Counted from the first letter of the stretch, positions 17,110 through 25,098 are shown. The stretch is DNA of 39,368 nt from Streptomyces roseus (GCF_001044425.1 NZ_LFML01000069.1:1-39368), one strand, 5' to 3'. The notes: generated by a model from the letters alone, not told the origin. Made by a program: numbers and translations.

Positions 17110-18363
17110 ATGCCCTCACCCATGGCCGCCACGAGACGCGGGGCCCTCCGGTCCGCGCTGGTGGCCGCGCTCGGCACGCTCTGCCTGCTGGGCGCGTTCA
17201 CCGTGGCCGGCTCACAGGCGGCCGAGACGGACCCGGCGAGCTCGCGGACGCCCGCGGCCGCCGCGTTGCCGGTGTACGACCACGTGGTGGTCGTCGTCTT
17301 CGAGAACAAGCAGTACGGGGAGATCATCGGCAGCGCCAACGCCCCGTACGTCAACCAGCTCGCAGGCGGTGGCGCGAGCCTGACCGGCATGAAGGCGCTG
17401 ACCCACCCCAGCCAGCCGAACTACTTCAACCTGTTCTCCGGTGCCACCCAGGGCATCACCGGGGACGGTTGCTACACCCCGCAGTCGATGAGCGCGGCCA
17501 ACCTCGGCCAGGAGCTGATCGCGGCCGGGAAGACCTTCGCGACGTACAACGAGGACCTGCCGGCCGAGGGGTCCACGGCCTGCACCAACGGGCAGTACGC
17601 GCAGAAGCACAACCCGTGGTTCGCCTTCAGGAACGTGCCGCTGAACACCGGGAAGACCTGGGCGCAATTCCCGCAGAACAACTTCGCGGCGCTGCCGGAC
17701 CTGTCCTTCGTCGTACCGAACCAGTGCAACGACATGCACTCGTGCTCCGTGAACACGGGTGACACCTGGACGAAGAACAACCTGGACGCGTACGCGCAGT
17801 GGGCGAAGGCCAACAACAGCCTGCTGGTGCTCACCTGGGACGAGGACAACTACCTCGGTTCCAACCAGATCGCCACGGTGTTCCACGGGGCGAAGGTGAA
17901 GACCGGCACGTACGCCACCGCCTTCAACCACCACCACCTGCTGCGCACCTTCGAGGACCTGTTCGGCACGGCGACGCACGCGGGCAACGCGGCGAACGTC
18001 CAGCCGATCACGGAGGTCTTCGACGGCTCGCCGACCCCGACCCCCACTCCGACTCCCACTCCCACTCCGACTCCCACGCCGACCCCCACTCCCACCTCCG
18101 GCGATCTGAAACTGGCCGACCCCGGACCCCAGACCTGCACCTTCAACCGGACCTGCACCATCCAGCTCACCGCCACCGGCGGCAAACCCCCCATCCGCTA
18201 CACCGCCACCGGACTCCCCTTCGGACTCACCCTCGACACCAACACCGGCCGCATCACCGGCAAACCCTGGGCCACCGGAACCCTCCAGATCACCGCAACC
18301 GCCACCGACACCACACCCACCACCGCCACCACCACCTTCCCCCTCACCACCAACTGGTTCTGA
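17110..18363 (+). CDS. Secreted phosphoesterase/acid phosphatase with Ig-like C-terminal domain
   Basis: 417 residues. The ATG at 17110 lies 8 bases after a perfect AGGAGG (17096-17101). Residues 1-37 are a signal peptide (RR, hydrophobic core ALVAALGTLCLLGAF, SQAAE). Residues 50-305 match the phosphoesterase/acid phosphatase family (PF04185-like): HVVVVVFENKQYGEII, HPSQPNYFNLFSG and VLTWDEDN. A Thr-Pro repeat linker (about residues 308-330) joins an 85-residue putative Ig domain (TATGGKPPIRYTATGLP, GLTLDTNTGRITGKP). It would act outside the cell on phosphate esters. It begins 68 bases after the biosynthetic operon and may share its transcript or have its own promoter. Codon choice in the Ig module is strongly C-ending, unlike the catalytic part. 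Confidence 0.88.
   Translation: MPSPMAATRRGALRSALVAALGTLCLLGAFTVAGSQAAETDPASSRTPAAAALPVYDHVVVVVFENKQYGEIIGSANAPYVNQLAGGGASLTGMKALTHPSQPNYFNLFSGATQGITGDGCYTPQSMSAANLGQELIAAGKTFATYNEDLPAEGSTACTNGQYAQKHNPWFAFRNVPLNTGKTWAQFPQNNFAALPDLSFVVPNQCNDMHSCSVNTGDTWTKNNLDAYAQWAKANNSLLVLTWDEDNYLGSNQIATVFHGAKVKTGTYATAFNHHHLLRTFEDLFGTATHAGNAANVQPITEVFDGSPTPTPTPTPTPTPTPTPTPTPTSGDLKLADPGPQTCTFNRTCTIQLTATGGKPPIRYTATGLPFGLTLDTNTGRITGKPWATGTLQITATATDTTPTTATTTFPLTTNWF
18031..18099 (+). repeat. Thr-Pro coding repeat (linker)
   Basis: Tandem six-base units of the type CCSACY encode a run of Pro-Thr dipeptides linking the phosphoesterase and Ig-like domains. Confidence 0.9.
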
Positions 18364-18370
18364 GGAGCGG

Positions 18371-18401
18371 CCGGGGGCGGGCGCACACCACCCGCCCCCG
18401 G
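18371..18401 (+). terminator. GC hairpin terminator after phosphoesterase
   Basis: Perfect 11-bp stem (CCGGGGGCGGG / CCCGCCCCCGG) with a 9-base loop, 8 bases after the stop codon. No U tract follows, as is usual in Streptomyces. Confidence 0.8.
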
Positions 18402-18803
18402 AGCCCCGCATGGTTCCACGCGAAACAGTGACATGCATCACCACGGCGCAACTGATCACGGAAGCATTACGTCCGCCCAACCGTCCCCGACATGTCGATA
18501 TTTGTCCCACTCGAATCGACATTCCCCTCTTCACCCGACATGGGCGTGTCAAAGGTGAACGCCGCCCGTGGCAACTGGCCACGTCACAGCGGTGTCTGAG
18601 GGGGAATCGCGATCTCACGCGGTCGGCCGGCCACCCGGTCAGCACGACCGTCCGCCCTTTTCAAGCCCGGCGCCCGGCCCTGTCCCGCCTCCCCCCGGCG
18701 AGACTTGCCAGCCCGTTCCGGGGCTTCTAAGAATGGCGGCCCGGCCCCCGCGCTCCAGCAGCTCAGGCGCAGGACGCATCGCAGAAACCACGTGAGGTCA
18801 CGC
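18402..18803 (+). promoter_or_regulatory. Intergenic leader of CAP gene with inverted repeat TGTCGAT-N15-ATCGACA
   Basis: No gene is seen in this 400-base stretch. It contains a perfect 7-bp inverted repeat with arms at 18493-18499 and 18515-18521, a spacing that fits a dimeric regulator site. It holds one of the few AT-containing patches in the area and so probably contains the promoter of the CAP-domain gene. I looked for the c-di-AMP (ydaO) riboswitch common before Streptomyces wall-hydrolase genes and could not match its conserved blocks. Confidence 0.4.
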
Positions 18804-19577
18804 ATGCACAAGCACCGCAAGAAGACGCACTACAAGAAAATAACCATCGCCGCCGTCACCCTGGGCCTCGTCGGCATCCCCACCGCCGCCATGGCATGCC
18901 TGCACACGAACGAGGCGGGTGGGGCGAAGGCCGGCGGCAGGCACGGCATGCGCCCCTCCCACACCGCGCCCTCGCCCTCCGAGTCCGTCCGGACGCTGGC
19001 GGACCCGGCGCAGGATCCGCTCCCGGCCGATACCGCGACGCCCCCGCCGGCCGCTCCGACCACGCAGGCCCCGGAGCCGACCCGGCCGGCCACCGAGCCG
19101 ACGCGGCAGCCGACCGCGGTGAAGACCGTACGCCCGGCCCCGGCGAAGCCGAAGCCCGCGCCCACCGCGCAGCAGCCGACCGCCCCGACCGGTGGGGCCT
19201 CCGGCCCGGCGGCGGAGGTGGTGGCCCTCGTGAACCAGGAGCGGGCCAAGGCCGGCTGCTCGGCGCTCACCGTCAATCCGAAGCTGACGGCCGCCGCGCT
19301 GAACCACAGCCAGGACATGGCCGCGCACTCCACCATGTCGCACACCGGCTCCGACGGTTCCGACCCCGGCGAGCGCATCACCCGCAGCGGCTTCAGCTGG
19401 ATGACGTACGGCGAGAACGTCGCGTACGGCTACAGCACGCCCGAGCAGGTCATGACGGGCTGGATGAACAGCCCCGGCCACCGCGAGAACATCCTCAACT
19501 GTGCCTTCAAGGAGATCGGCGTCGGCCTCGCGCAGCCGAACTCCTACTGGACGCAGGACTTCGGTACGGCCCGCTGA
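18804..19577 (+). CDS. Secreted CAP/SCP-domain protein
   Basis: 257 residues. The ATG at 18804 follows GAGGT; an in-frame GTG four codons earlier is possible. The N-terminus is very basic (HKHRKKTHYKK) with a hydrophobic signal segment ending near residue 31 (AMA-C). A Pro/Thr/Ala-rich linker covers about 60-130. The CAP domain fills the rest: VVALVNQERAKAGC, LNHSQDMAAH, MTYGENVAYG and MNSPGHRENIL, including the conserved His and Glu residues of the CAP cavity. Bacterial CAP proteins are extracellular and of mostly unknown activity; a cell-surface role in growth or stress is likely. It converges with the ROK gene, and its stop codon lies in a shared palindrome. Confidence 0.88.
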   Translation: MHKHRKKTHYKKITIAAVTLGLVGIPTAAMACLHTNEAGGAKAGGRHGMRPSHTAPSPSESVRTLADPAQDPLPADTATPPPAAPTTQAPEPTRPATEPTRQPTAVKTVRPAPAKPKPAPTAQQPTAPTGGASGPAAEVVALVNQERAKAGCSALTVNPKLTAAALNHSQDMAAHSTMSHTGSDGSDPGERITRSGFSWMTYGENVAYGYSTPEQVMTGWMNSPGHRENILNCAFKEIGVGLAQPNSYWTQDFGTAR

Positions 19578-19601
19578 CACCTCCCGCTAGCGGGAGGTGT
19601 C
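19576..19601. terminator. Perfect 26-bp palindrome shared by two convergent stop codons
   Basis: The 13-base half GACACCTCCCGCT is followed directly by its exact reverse complement. The plus-strand CAP stop (19575-19577) overlaps its left edge. The minus-strand ROK stop (19587-19589) is at its centre, so it also encodes the last ROK residues. It fits a bidirectional terminator. Confidence 0.75.
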
Positions 19602-20828
19602 GAACACCTCGTCCCGCGTCGTGGCCAGGGCGCACTCCAGTGCCCCGCGCAGGACGGGGTGCTCGCGGATGTCGCCGAGCACCAGCGGCGGCTGGGAGGC
19701 GGAGAGTTCGGCGAGTTCGGCCTCGACCAGGGCGCGCAGCGGCTCGCCGCCCGCGAGGAAGACCCCGCCGGAGAGGACGACGAGCTCCGGGTCGAGCACG
19801 CCGGCGATCGCCGACAGGCCGGTGGCGACCCCGGTCGCGAACTCCTCCAGCAGCCTGCGGTACGGGCCTTCGGCCTCGGTCGCGGCCCGCCGGAGGATGG
19901 CCATGGCCTCGTCGAGCGCCGGATCGGCCGCACCGCGGCCTCCGGTGCCCGGGTGCGGCTCCGCGCCGTCCGCGACGGGGCCGATGCCGAGTCTGCGCGC
20001 CATCGCGGGCACCGCGTGGCAGCCCGCGAGGTCCTGGTACCCGCCCGTCTCGGCCACCTCGGGATTGCGCACCAGCGGGGTGCCGGGCACGGGCATGAAG
20101 CCGACCTCGCCGGCCCCGCCCGTACGCCCGCGGTGCAGGCGGCCCCCGAACATCATGGCGGCGCCGATGCCCTCCTCGTTCCAGAGCAGGAAGAAGTCCT
20201 CGTAGCCGCGGGCCGCTCCGGTCCGTCCCTCGGCGATGGCGACGAGGTTGACGTCGTTCTCGCAGTCGACGGGCATCGGGAGGCGGGCGGCCAGCTCCTC
20301 CAGCAGGGTGCTCGACCGCCAGCCCGGCAGGTGGCTGGGGTAGCGGAGCCGGCCCTCGCGGTGGTCGAAGGAGCGCGGCGCACCGATGACGACCCGGTGG
20401 ATGGCCCCGGAGGTGAGCCCGGCCGCCCGCGCGGCGCCCTCGACGGCCGCGCTCACCTGGTCGACCTCGTCGCCGCACCGCTCGGGGGCGGTCAGCTCGT
20501 ACGTGCCGATCGTCCGCCCGGTGAGGTCCGCGACCGCCGTCCGGATCAGGCCGGGGGTCACGTCGAGCCCGGCCACGTACGCGGCCGCCGGGTTGAGGGT
20601 GTACAGCAGGGCGCCCGGGCCGGGGTGCCCGGCGGAGGTGCCGCCGGCCACGACGAGTCCGGACTCCTCCAGGCGGGCCAGCATCTGCGAGGCCGTCGGC
20701 TTGGACAGACCGGTCAGGCGGGCGATCTGGGCCCGGGACAGCGGCCCCTGTTCCAGCAGGAGCTCCAGGGCCGTCCGGTCGTTCAAGGTGCGCAGGACCC
20801 GGGGTACACCGGGTGCTCGGTTCGTCAC
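19587..20828 (-). CDS. ROK-family transcriptional regulator
   Basis: About 413 residues from the GTG at 20828, which has AGGGG 5 bases upstream. An ATG at 20867 in the same frame has no ribosome site and overlaps a plausible -10 box (TACTAT), so I prefer 20828. An N-terminal winged helix-turn-helix (LLLEQGPLSRAQIARLTGLSKPTASQML) precedes the ROK sugar-kinase-like fold (CENDVNLVAIAEG, LDPELVVLSGGVFLAGG). The HxCxCGxxGCxE zinc motif of many ROK proteins is absent, with ETGGYQDLAG in its place. It probably represses a sugar-responsive gene set in the absence of ligand; the target is unknown. Confidence 0.87.
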   Translation of the reverse strand: MTNRAPGVPRVLRTLNDRTALELLLEQGPLSRAQIARLTGLSKPTASQMLARLEESGLVVAGGTSAGHPGPGALLYTLNPAAAYVAGLDVTPGLIRTAVADLTGRTIGTYELTAPERCGDEVDQVSAAVEGAARAAGLTSGAIHRVVIGAPRSFDHREGRLRYPSHLPGWRSSTLLEELAARLPMPVDCENDVNLVAIAEGRTGAARGYEDFFLLWNEEGIGAAMMFGGRLHRGRTGGAGEVGFMPVPGTPLVRNPEVAETGGYQDLAGCHAVPAMARRLGIGPVADGAEPHPGTGGRGAADPALDEAMAILRRAATEAEGPYRRLLEEFATGVATGLSAIAGVLDPELVVLSGGVFLAGGEPLRALVEAELAELSASQPPLVLGDIREHPVLRGALECALATTRDEVFDTSR

Positions 20829-20957
20829 TCGTACCCCTGGTCGGCCGTCAGAAGATCTTCCCGCCATAGTACCGGCGCCGTTGCCCGGGCCGTGGGCCCT
20901 GACCGGCGCACCTTCGCGTACGCGAGCAGCGGGGTGGCCCGGCGACGGGAGGCGGGG

Positions 20958-21248
20958 TCAGCCGAGGCGGTCCGCCTGGCGCGCCGGCACCGGCACCGGC
21001 ACCGGCAGGCGCACCGGCCCGGCGAAGCCGCGGCGCGCCACGAGATAGGCGTCCGGAGACTTCCCGTACGCGAGCCGGAACCCGCGGCTGAGGTCTTCGG
21101 CGGCCATGCCCGCCTCACGGGCGAGCGCCTCGATGTCCAGCGGCTGCGCGCACTCCCGGTCGATCCGGTCGCGGACGCGGCGCAGCCGGGCGAAGTCCTT
21201 CAGGCGCTGCGCCTGGGTGAGCGCGCGCCCCCACGCGGGATTGCACAT
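20958..21248 (-). CDS. Truncated AraC-type helix-turn-helix protein
   Basis: 96 residues from an ATG with a good GAGGGGGG site. Residues 1-70 match the start of short AraC regulators that pair with VOC proteins (WGRALTQAQRLKDFARLRR, PLDIEALAREAGMAAEDLSR, AYGKSPDAYLVARR). Family members are about 120-150 residues and continue into a second HTH. Here the sequence runs instead into a Val-Pro repeat encoded by CGGCAC units and stops. Either the gene is decayed or it makes a one-HTH protein. It lies 31 bases downstream of the VOC gene on the same strand. Confidence 0.6.
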   Translation of the reverse strand: MCNPAWGRALTQAQRLKDFARLRRVRDRIDRECAQPLDIEALAREAGMAAEDLSRGFRLAYGKSPDAYLVARRGFAGPVRLPVPVPVPARQADRLG

Positions 21249-21279
21249 GTGGGAACCCCCCTCATCTCGGTGTGGCGGC

Positions 21280-21690
21280 TCAGCGGAGCTCCTGGATGCG
21301 GATCAGGTTGCCCGCGGGGGCGCGGAAGGCGCAGTCGCGGATGCCGTACGGCTGCTCGGTCGGCTCCTGGACGACCTCGGCGTCGGCGGCCCGGACCTTC
21401 TCGAAGGTGGCGTCGAGGTCCCGGGTGGCCAGCAGGATCCAGCCGTACGTGCCCTTGGCCATCATCTCCGTGATGGTGCGGCGCTCGTCCTCGGTGATGC
21501 CGGGATCGGCGGCGGGGGGCGCCAGGAGGATGGAGGTGCCGGGCTGGTCGGCCGGGCCCACCGTGATCCAGCGCATCCTGCCCTGGCCGACGTCGCTGCG
21601 GACCTCGAACCCGAGGGTGTCCCGGTAGAAGGCCAGCGCGGCCTCCGGATCGTCATGCGGCAGGGAGCTCGTGTGAATGGTGATGTCCAT
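21280..21690 (-). CDS. VOC-family (glyoxalase/bleomycin-resistance fold) protein
   Basis: 136 residues from the ATG at 21690; a GTG two codons earlier is the alternative and neither has a clear ribosome site. It shows the paired beta-alpha-beta-beta-beta pattern: MDITIHTSSLPHDDPEAALAFYRDTLGF, MRWITVGPADQPGTSI, and the second half FEKVRAADAEVVQEP with DCAFRAPAGNLIRI. Such proteins bind a metal or a small molecule; here the specific substrate is unknown. The partner regulator just downstream is truncated. Confidence 0.85.
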   Translation of the reverse strand: MDITIHTSSLPHDDPEAALAFYRDTLGFEVRSDVGQGRMRWITVGPADQPGTSILLAPPAADPGITEDERRTITEMMAKGTYGWILLATRDLDATFEKVRAADAEVVQEPTEQPYGIRDCAFRAPAGNLIRIQELR

Positions 21691-21748
21691 GACCACACGG
21701 TAGGTGGGACGGACGGCCCGCGCTTCTCCGTTCCTGATCGTTCGCCGG

Positions 21749-21850
21749 TCACTTTCCGACGGTGTTCATCAGGACGATCGCCGCGAGGTCGGCGAAGATG
21801 ACGAAGAGGATGCCGAAGATCATGAGCCAGGCCCGGCGTGATTCGTCCAT
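21749..21850 (-). CDS. 33-residue single-span membrane peptide
   Basis: Starting at the ATG at 21850, the frame reads MDESRRAWLMIFGILFVIFADL and then 11 more residues (AAIVLMNTVGK) to TGA. A charged N-terminus is followed by one strongly hydrophobic helix of about 20 residues. Nearly all codons end in G or C, as in real genes here. There is no clear ribosome site, though TTGACT lies just upstream. It could be an orphan small membrane peptide or a partner of the divergent two-component system. Confidence 0.5.
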   Translation of the reverse strand: MDESRRAWLMIFGILFVIFADLAAIVLMNTVGK

Positions 21851-21899
21851 GCGTTTCAGTCAAGACCCGCGGCGCCGGAGCGGCAACCAGAGCGCCTGC

Positions 21900-21922
21900 G
21901 CGGCGGGGTTTGTATCCGCCGC
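21900..21922. promoter_or_regulatory. Inverted repeat in the leader of the response-regulator gene
   Basis: GCGGCGG and CCGCCGC (7-bp arms) flank the 9-base AT-containing spacer GGTTTGTAT, between the divergent small peptide gene and the two-component system. It may be an operator or simply a GC-rich hairpin. Confidence 0.3.
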
Positions 21923-22056
21923 GTATCAGGAAGCGCTCGGTCGTCCATCGGAGCGGGAGGCCGCTCTGCGGCGCCGCCGCCGCGCCCGACACCTGCCGTA
22001 TCGTTCCTTTCGGGCCGCCGCCGCCCCGCCCCTCCGCCCTCACAGGAGTCGTCCCC

Positions 22057-22851
22057 GTGCCCTCGTCCACCCCCGCCCCGGATCCCGCGCGCCCGGTGCG
22101 CGTGCTGCTGGTGGAGGACGACGAGCTGATGCGCAGGTCGTTCACGGTGGCCCTCGAACGCTACGGCTACCGGGTCGAGGCCGCGGCCGACGGCCTCGCG
22201 GGGCTGGAGCGCTTCCGCGACGGGGACACGGGCGAGGTCCGGGACGACTCCGGCTCCGGCGACCACGGCTTCGACCTGCTGATCCTGGACGTGATGCTGC
22301 CCGGTCTGGACGGCATCGGCCTGTGCCGCCGGGTCCGGGAGACCAGCCTGGTCCCGATCCTCATGATGTCCGCCCGCGGCGACGGGCTCGACATCGTCGC
22401 CGGCCTGGAGGCCGGAGCCGACGACTACGTCGTCAAGCCCGTGGACACCTACGTCCTCGTGGCCCGCATCCGCTCGCTGCTGCGCCGCGCGACGTACGCG
22501 CCCCCCGCCGCGGCGGCCGGGCGCGCCGCCGGGGCGGCGGAGGCCGGCGCCGGTGAGGGCGAGGGCGACCTGCTGGTCTTCGGGGACCTGACCCTCGACA
22601 CCGGCGGCCTGGAGGTCTTCGTCTCCGGCAGCCCGGTGGCGCTGACCCCCACCGAGCTGAAGCTGCTGCTGGAGTTCGCCGCGCACCCCGGCGTCGTACT
22701 GGAGCGGCACACCCTGTTGCGCAACGTCTGGGACTACGGCTGGGACGGCGACAGCCGGGTGGTGGACCTGTGCGTGCAGCGGCTGCGCCGCAAGCTCGGC
22801 CGCGACCGGATCGAGACCGTCCGCGGCTTCGGTTACAAGCTCAGGCGCTGA
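22057..22851 (+). CDS. OmpR/PhoB-family response regulator (CseB-like)
   Basis: 264 residues. The GTG at 22057 follows AGGAG by 8 bases. The receiver domain has the acidic pair VEDDE, phospho-acceptor Asp78 in LILDVMLPGLDG and Lys in DDYVVKP. The output domain is a winged helix (ALTPTELKLLLEF, VVDLCVQRLRRKLG, VRGFGYKLR). The receiver carries an extra acidic loop (RDGDTGEVRDDSGSGDHG) before the Asp strand. The receiver sequence resembles CseB-type regulators of cell-envelope stress, but no sigE-like gene is present. It is followed after 5 bases by its kinase, and likely controls the ABC exporter downstream. Confidence 0.92.
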   Translation: MPSSTPAPDPARPVRVLLVEDDELMRRSFTVALERYGYRVEAAADGLAGLERFRDGDTGEVRDDSGSGDHGFDLLILDVMLPGLDGIGLCRRVRETSLVPILMMSARGDGLDIVAGLEAGADDYVVKPVDTYVLVARIRSLLRRATYAPPAAAAGRAAGAAEAGAGEGEGDLLVFGDLTLDTGGLEVFVSGSPVALTPTELKLLLEFAAHPGVVLERHTLLRNVWDYGWDGDSRVVDLCVQRLRRKLGRDRIETVRGFGYKLRR

Positions 22852-22856
22852 GTACG

Positions 22857-24125
22857 GTGCGCCCGTACCGCCGCCTGCCCCGGCCGGACCGCGTCTCCCT
22901 GCGCTGGAAGATCGCGGCGCTGGCCGCGGCCACCGCCTGCCTGGTCGCGGTGGCCGTCGGCGTACTCGTCCACGTGTGGACCGCGAGCGACATCCGCAGC
23001 CGGGCCGGGATGCGAGCCTTCAACGGCGTGTACTCGGCCATGGACGCCTACCGCCACACCGGCGCGCTGACGGGCGGCGCCCGGCTCGACCCCGCCGACC
23101 TGCCCGCCGTACTGCGCGGGCCGATCGACGGCGAGCGGCACACGGCCTACGACGGGCGGATCGACGACAACGTCGGGCCGAGCGTCTGGGCTGCCCAGCG
23201 GATCGCCGGACCGGGCAGCCCGGTGCTGGCCGTCCAGGTCAACATGAGCCCGGAACTGCACGACCTGCGCCGACTCGACATGAGCATGGCCGTGGCCTCG
23301 CTGGTCTCGCTCGCGGCTGCCGTGCCCCTTGCGGCCTGGGGGGCCGGACTGCTGGGCCGCCGGCTGCGGCGGGTCTCCGAGACGGCGGGCCGGATCTCCG
23401 CCGGTGACCTGGACGCCCGTACCGGGCCCACCAAGGGAGGCGACGAGGTGGCCGAGATCGCCGCCACCGTCGACCTCATGGCGGACAGCCTCGGCCGGCG
23501 GCTGCGCACCGAGCGCCGGTTCACCGCGGACGTGGCCCACGAGCTGCGCACCCCGGTCGGCGGGCTGCTGGCCGCCACCGATCTGCTGCCGGCCGGGGAG
23601 ACGGAGGACCTGGTCCGGGGCCGCGTACGCGATCTGCGCGCCCTGGTGGAGGACCTGCTGGAGATCTCCCGGCTCGACGCGGGCGCGGAGCATGCCGTCC
23701 GCGCCCACGTACCGCTCGCCGCGGTCGTCCGCGAGGCCGTCGCGCGCACCGGCTTCGACGCGCCCGTGACCGTCACCGGTGCCCGGGGCGCGGCGGACGC
23801 CGAGACCGTCGAGACCGATCCGCGCCGCCTCGAACGGATCGTCGGCAACCTCGTCGTCAACGCCCACCGGCACGGGGCCGCCCCGGTCGAGGTCACCGTC
23901 GAGGGCCGGAGCGTCGTCGTGCGCGACCACGGCGCGGGCTTCCCCCCGGACCTGCTGCGCGAAGGCCCGCGCCGCTTCCACACCGGCGCGGCGGAGCGCG
24001 GCTCGGGCCACGGCCTGGGCCTGACCATCGCCCTGGGCCAGGCCCGGGTCCTGGGCGCCGAGCTGCGCCTGGACAACGCCCCGGACGGCGGCGCCGTCGC
24101 CACGCTGCACCTGCCCGCTTCCTGA
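22857..24125 (+). CDS. Sensor histidine kinase
   Basis: 422 residues from the GTG at 22857. TM1 is near residues 15-37 and TM2 near 142-168, with about 100 residues outside the membrane between them as the likely sensor. A HAMP domain follows (LRRVSETAGRISAGDLDART), then the dimerisation/phospho-acceptor helix FTADVAHELRTPV (His228). The ATPase has an N box (NLVVNAHRHG), DHGAGFP and GSGHGLGLTIA. It phosphorylates the regulator encoded immediately upstream. The ligand cannot be predicted. Confidence 0.92.
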   Translation: MRPYRRLPRPDRVSLRWKIAALAAATACLVAVAVGVLVHVWTASDIRSRAGMRAFNGVYSAMDAYRHTGALTGGARLDPADLPAVLRGPIDGERHTAYDGRIDDNVGPSVWAAQRIAGPGSPVLAVQVNMSPELHDLRRLDMSMAVASLVSLAAAVPLAAWGAGLLGRRLRRVSETAGRISAGDLDARTGPTKGGDEVAEIAATVDLMADSLGRRLRTERRFTADVAHELRTPVGGLLAATDLLPAGETEDLVRGRVRDLRALVEDLLEISRLDAGAEHAVRAHVPLAAVVREAVARTGFDAPVTVTGARGAADAETVETDPRRLERIVGNLVVNAHRHGAAPVEVTVEGRSVVVRDHGAGFPPDLLREGPRRFHTGAAERGSGHGLGLTIALGQARVLGAELRLDNAPDGGAVATLHLPAS

Positions 24126-24127
24126 CG

Positions 24128-24145
24128 GGCCCCGCGCCCGGGGCC
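24128..24145 (+). terminator. Short GC hairpin after the kinase gene
   Basis: GGCCCCG / CGGGGCC, a 7-bp stem with a 4-base loop, begins 2 bases after the stop codon. It probably separates the two-component genes from the exporter genes. Confidence 0.5.
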
Positions 24146-24211
24146 GCCCGACCGCTGCGCCGCCCACCTCACCGGCACCCCCGACCGCCGCCCCGCGCAC
24201 CTGCCGCACAA

Positions 24212-24263
24212 CCGATACGAAGCGGCGCGCACGCCGATACACGGCGGCCCCCGGCCCCGATAC
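24212..24263 (+). promoter_or_regulatory. Three phased CCGATAC direct repeats upstream of ABC exporter
   Basis: CCGATAC occurs at 24212, 24234 and 24257, about 22 and 23 bases apart, close to two helical turns. The last copy ends 52 bases before the ABC gene start. OmpR-family regulators bind phased direct repeats, so this is a candidate site for the regulator encoded at 22057. Confidence 0.5.
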
Positions 24264-24315
24264 ACGTCCCGGACACCCTTCGAAGTGCATCCACCCGCAC
24301 CGAAGAGGAGTCCCC

Positions 24316-25098
24316 GTGACCACCGCCCCCTTTGACGCCCTCGCGCCGCACCCGACGACCGGGTTCGCCGCCGCCACCAGCGACCTGTCGAAGGTCCACG
24401 GCAGCGGCGACACCCGCGTCGTCGCCCTGGACCGGGTCAGCGTCTCCTTCCGGGAGGGCGAGTTCACCGCGATCATGGGCCCGTCCGGCTGCGGCAAGTC
24501 CACGCTGATGCACTGCGCCGCCGGGCTGGACTCCGTCAGCTCCGGCTCCGTCCGGATCGGCACGACCGAGCTGAGCACCCTGGGCGACCGGCAGCTGACC
24601 GAGCTGCGCCGCGACCGGATCGGCTTCATCTTCCAGGCGTTCAACCTGCTGCCGACCCTGACCGCGCTGGAGAACATCACGCTGCCGCTGAGCATCGCCG
24701 GCCGCCGCCCCGACCAGCAGTGGCTGGACCGCGTGGTCTCCATGGTCGGCCTCTCCCAGCGGCTCGGCCACCGGCCCGGACAGCTGTCCGGCGGCCAGCA
24801 GCAGCGCGTGGCGGTCGCCCGCGCCCTGGTCTCCCGGCCCTCGATCATCTTCGGCGACGAGCCCACCGGCAACCTCGACTCCCGCGCCGGGGCGGAGGTC
24901 CTCGGGTTCCTGCGCGACTCGGTGCGCGAGCTCGGCCAGACCGTGGTCATGGTGACCCACGACCCCGTCGCCGCCGGCTACGCGGACCGCGTCGTCTTCC
25001 TCTCCGACGGCCGGCTGGTCGACGAGATGTCCCGCCCCACCCCGGACCGGGTTCTGGACCGGATGAAGGCGCTCGACTCCCGCGTCCGCACCAGCTGA
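24316..25098 (+). CDS. ABC transporter ATP-binding protein (LolD/MacB type)
   Basis: 260 residues. The GTG at 24316 follows AGAGGAG by 5 bases. Walker A is GPSGCGKST, the Q loop is FQAFNLLPTLTALENI, the signature is LSGGQQQRVAVARAL, Walker B is IIFGDEPTGNLD and the switch is VTHD. This is the mechanotransmission ABC family that works with FtsX-type permeases on envelope substrates or peptide antibiotics. The permease follows after 80 bases. Control by the upstream two-component system is inferred from order and from the CCGATAC repeats. Confidence 0.94.
   Translation: MTTAPFDALAPHPTTGFAAATSDLSKVHGSGDTRVVALDRVSVSFREGEFTAIMGPSGCGKSTLMHCAAGLDSVSSGSVRIGTTELSTLGDRQLTELRRDRIGFIFQAFNLLPTLTALENITLPLSIAGRRPDQQWLDRVVSMVGLSQRLGHRPGQLSGGQQQRVAVARALVSRPSIIFGDEPTGNLDSRAGAEVLGFLRDSVRELGQTVVMVTHDPVAAGYADRVVFLSDGRLVDEMSRPTPDRVLDRMKALDSRVRTS

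Noticed and set aside
18402..18803. c-di-AMP (ydaO) riboswitch before the CAP gene
   Set aside because: The leader has the right length and gene type, but I could not match the conserved blocks.
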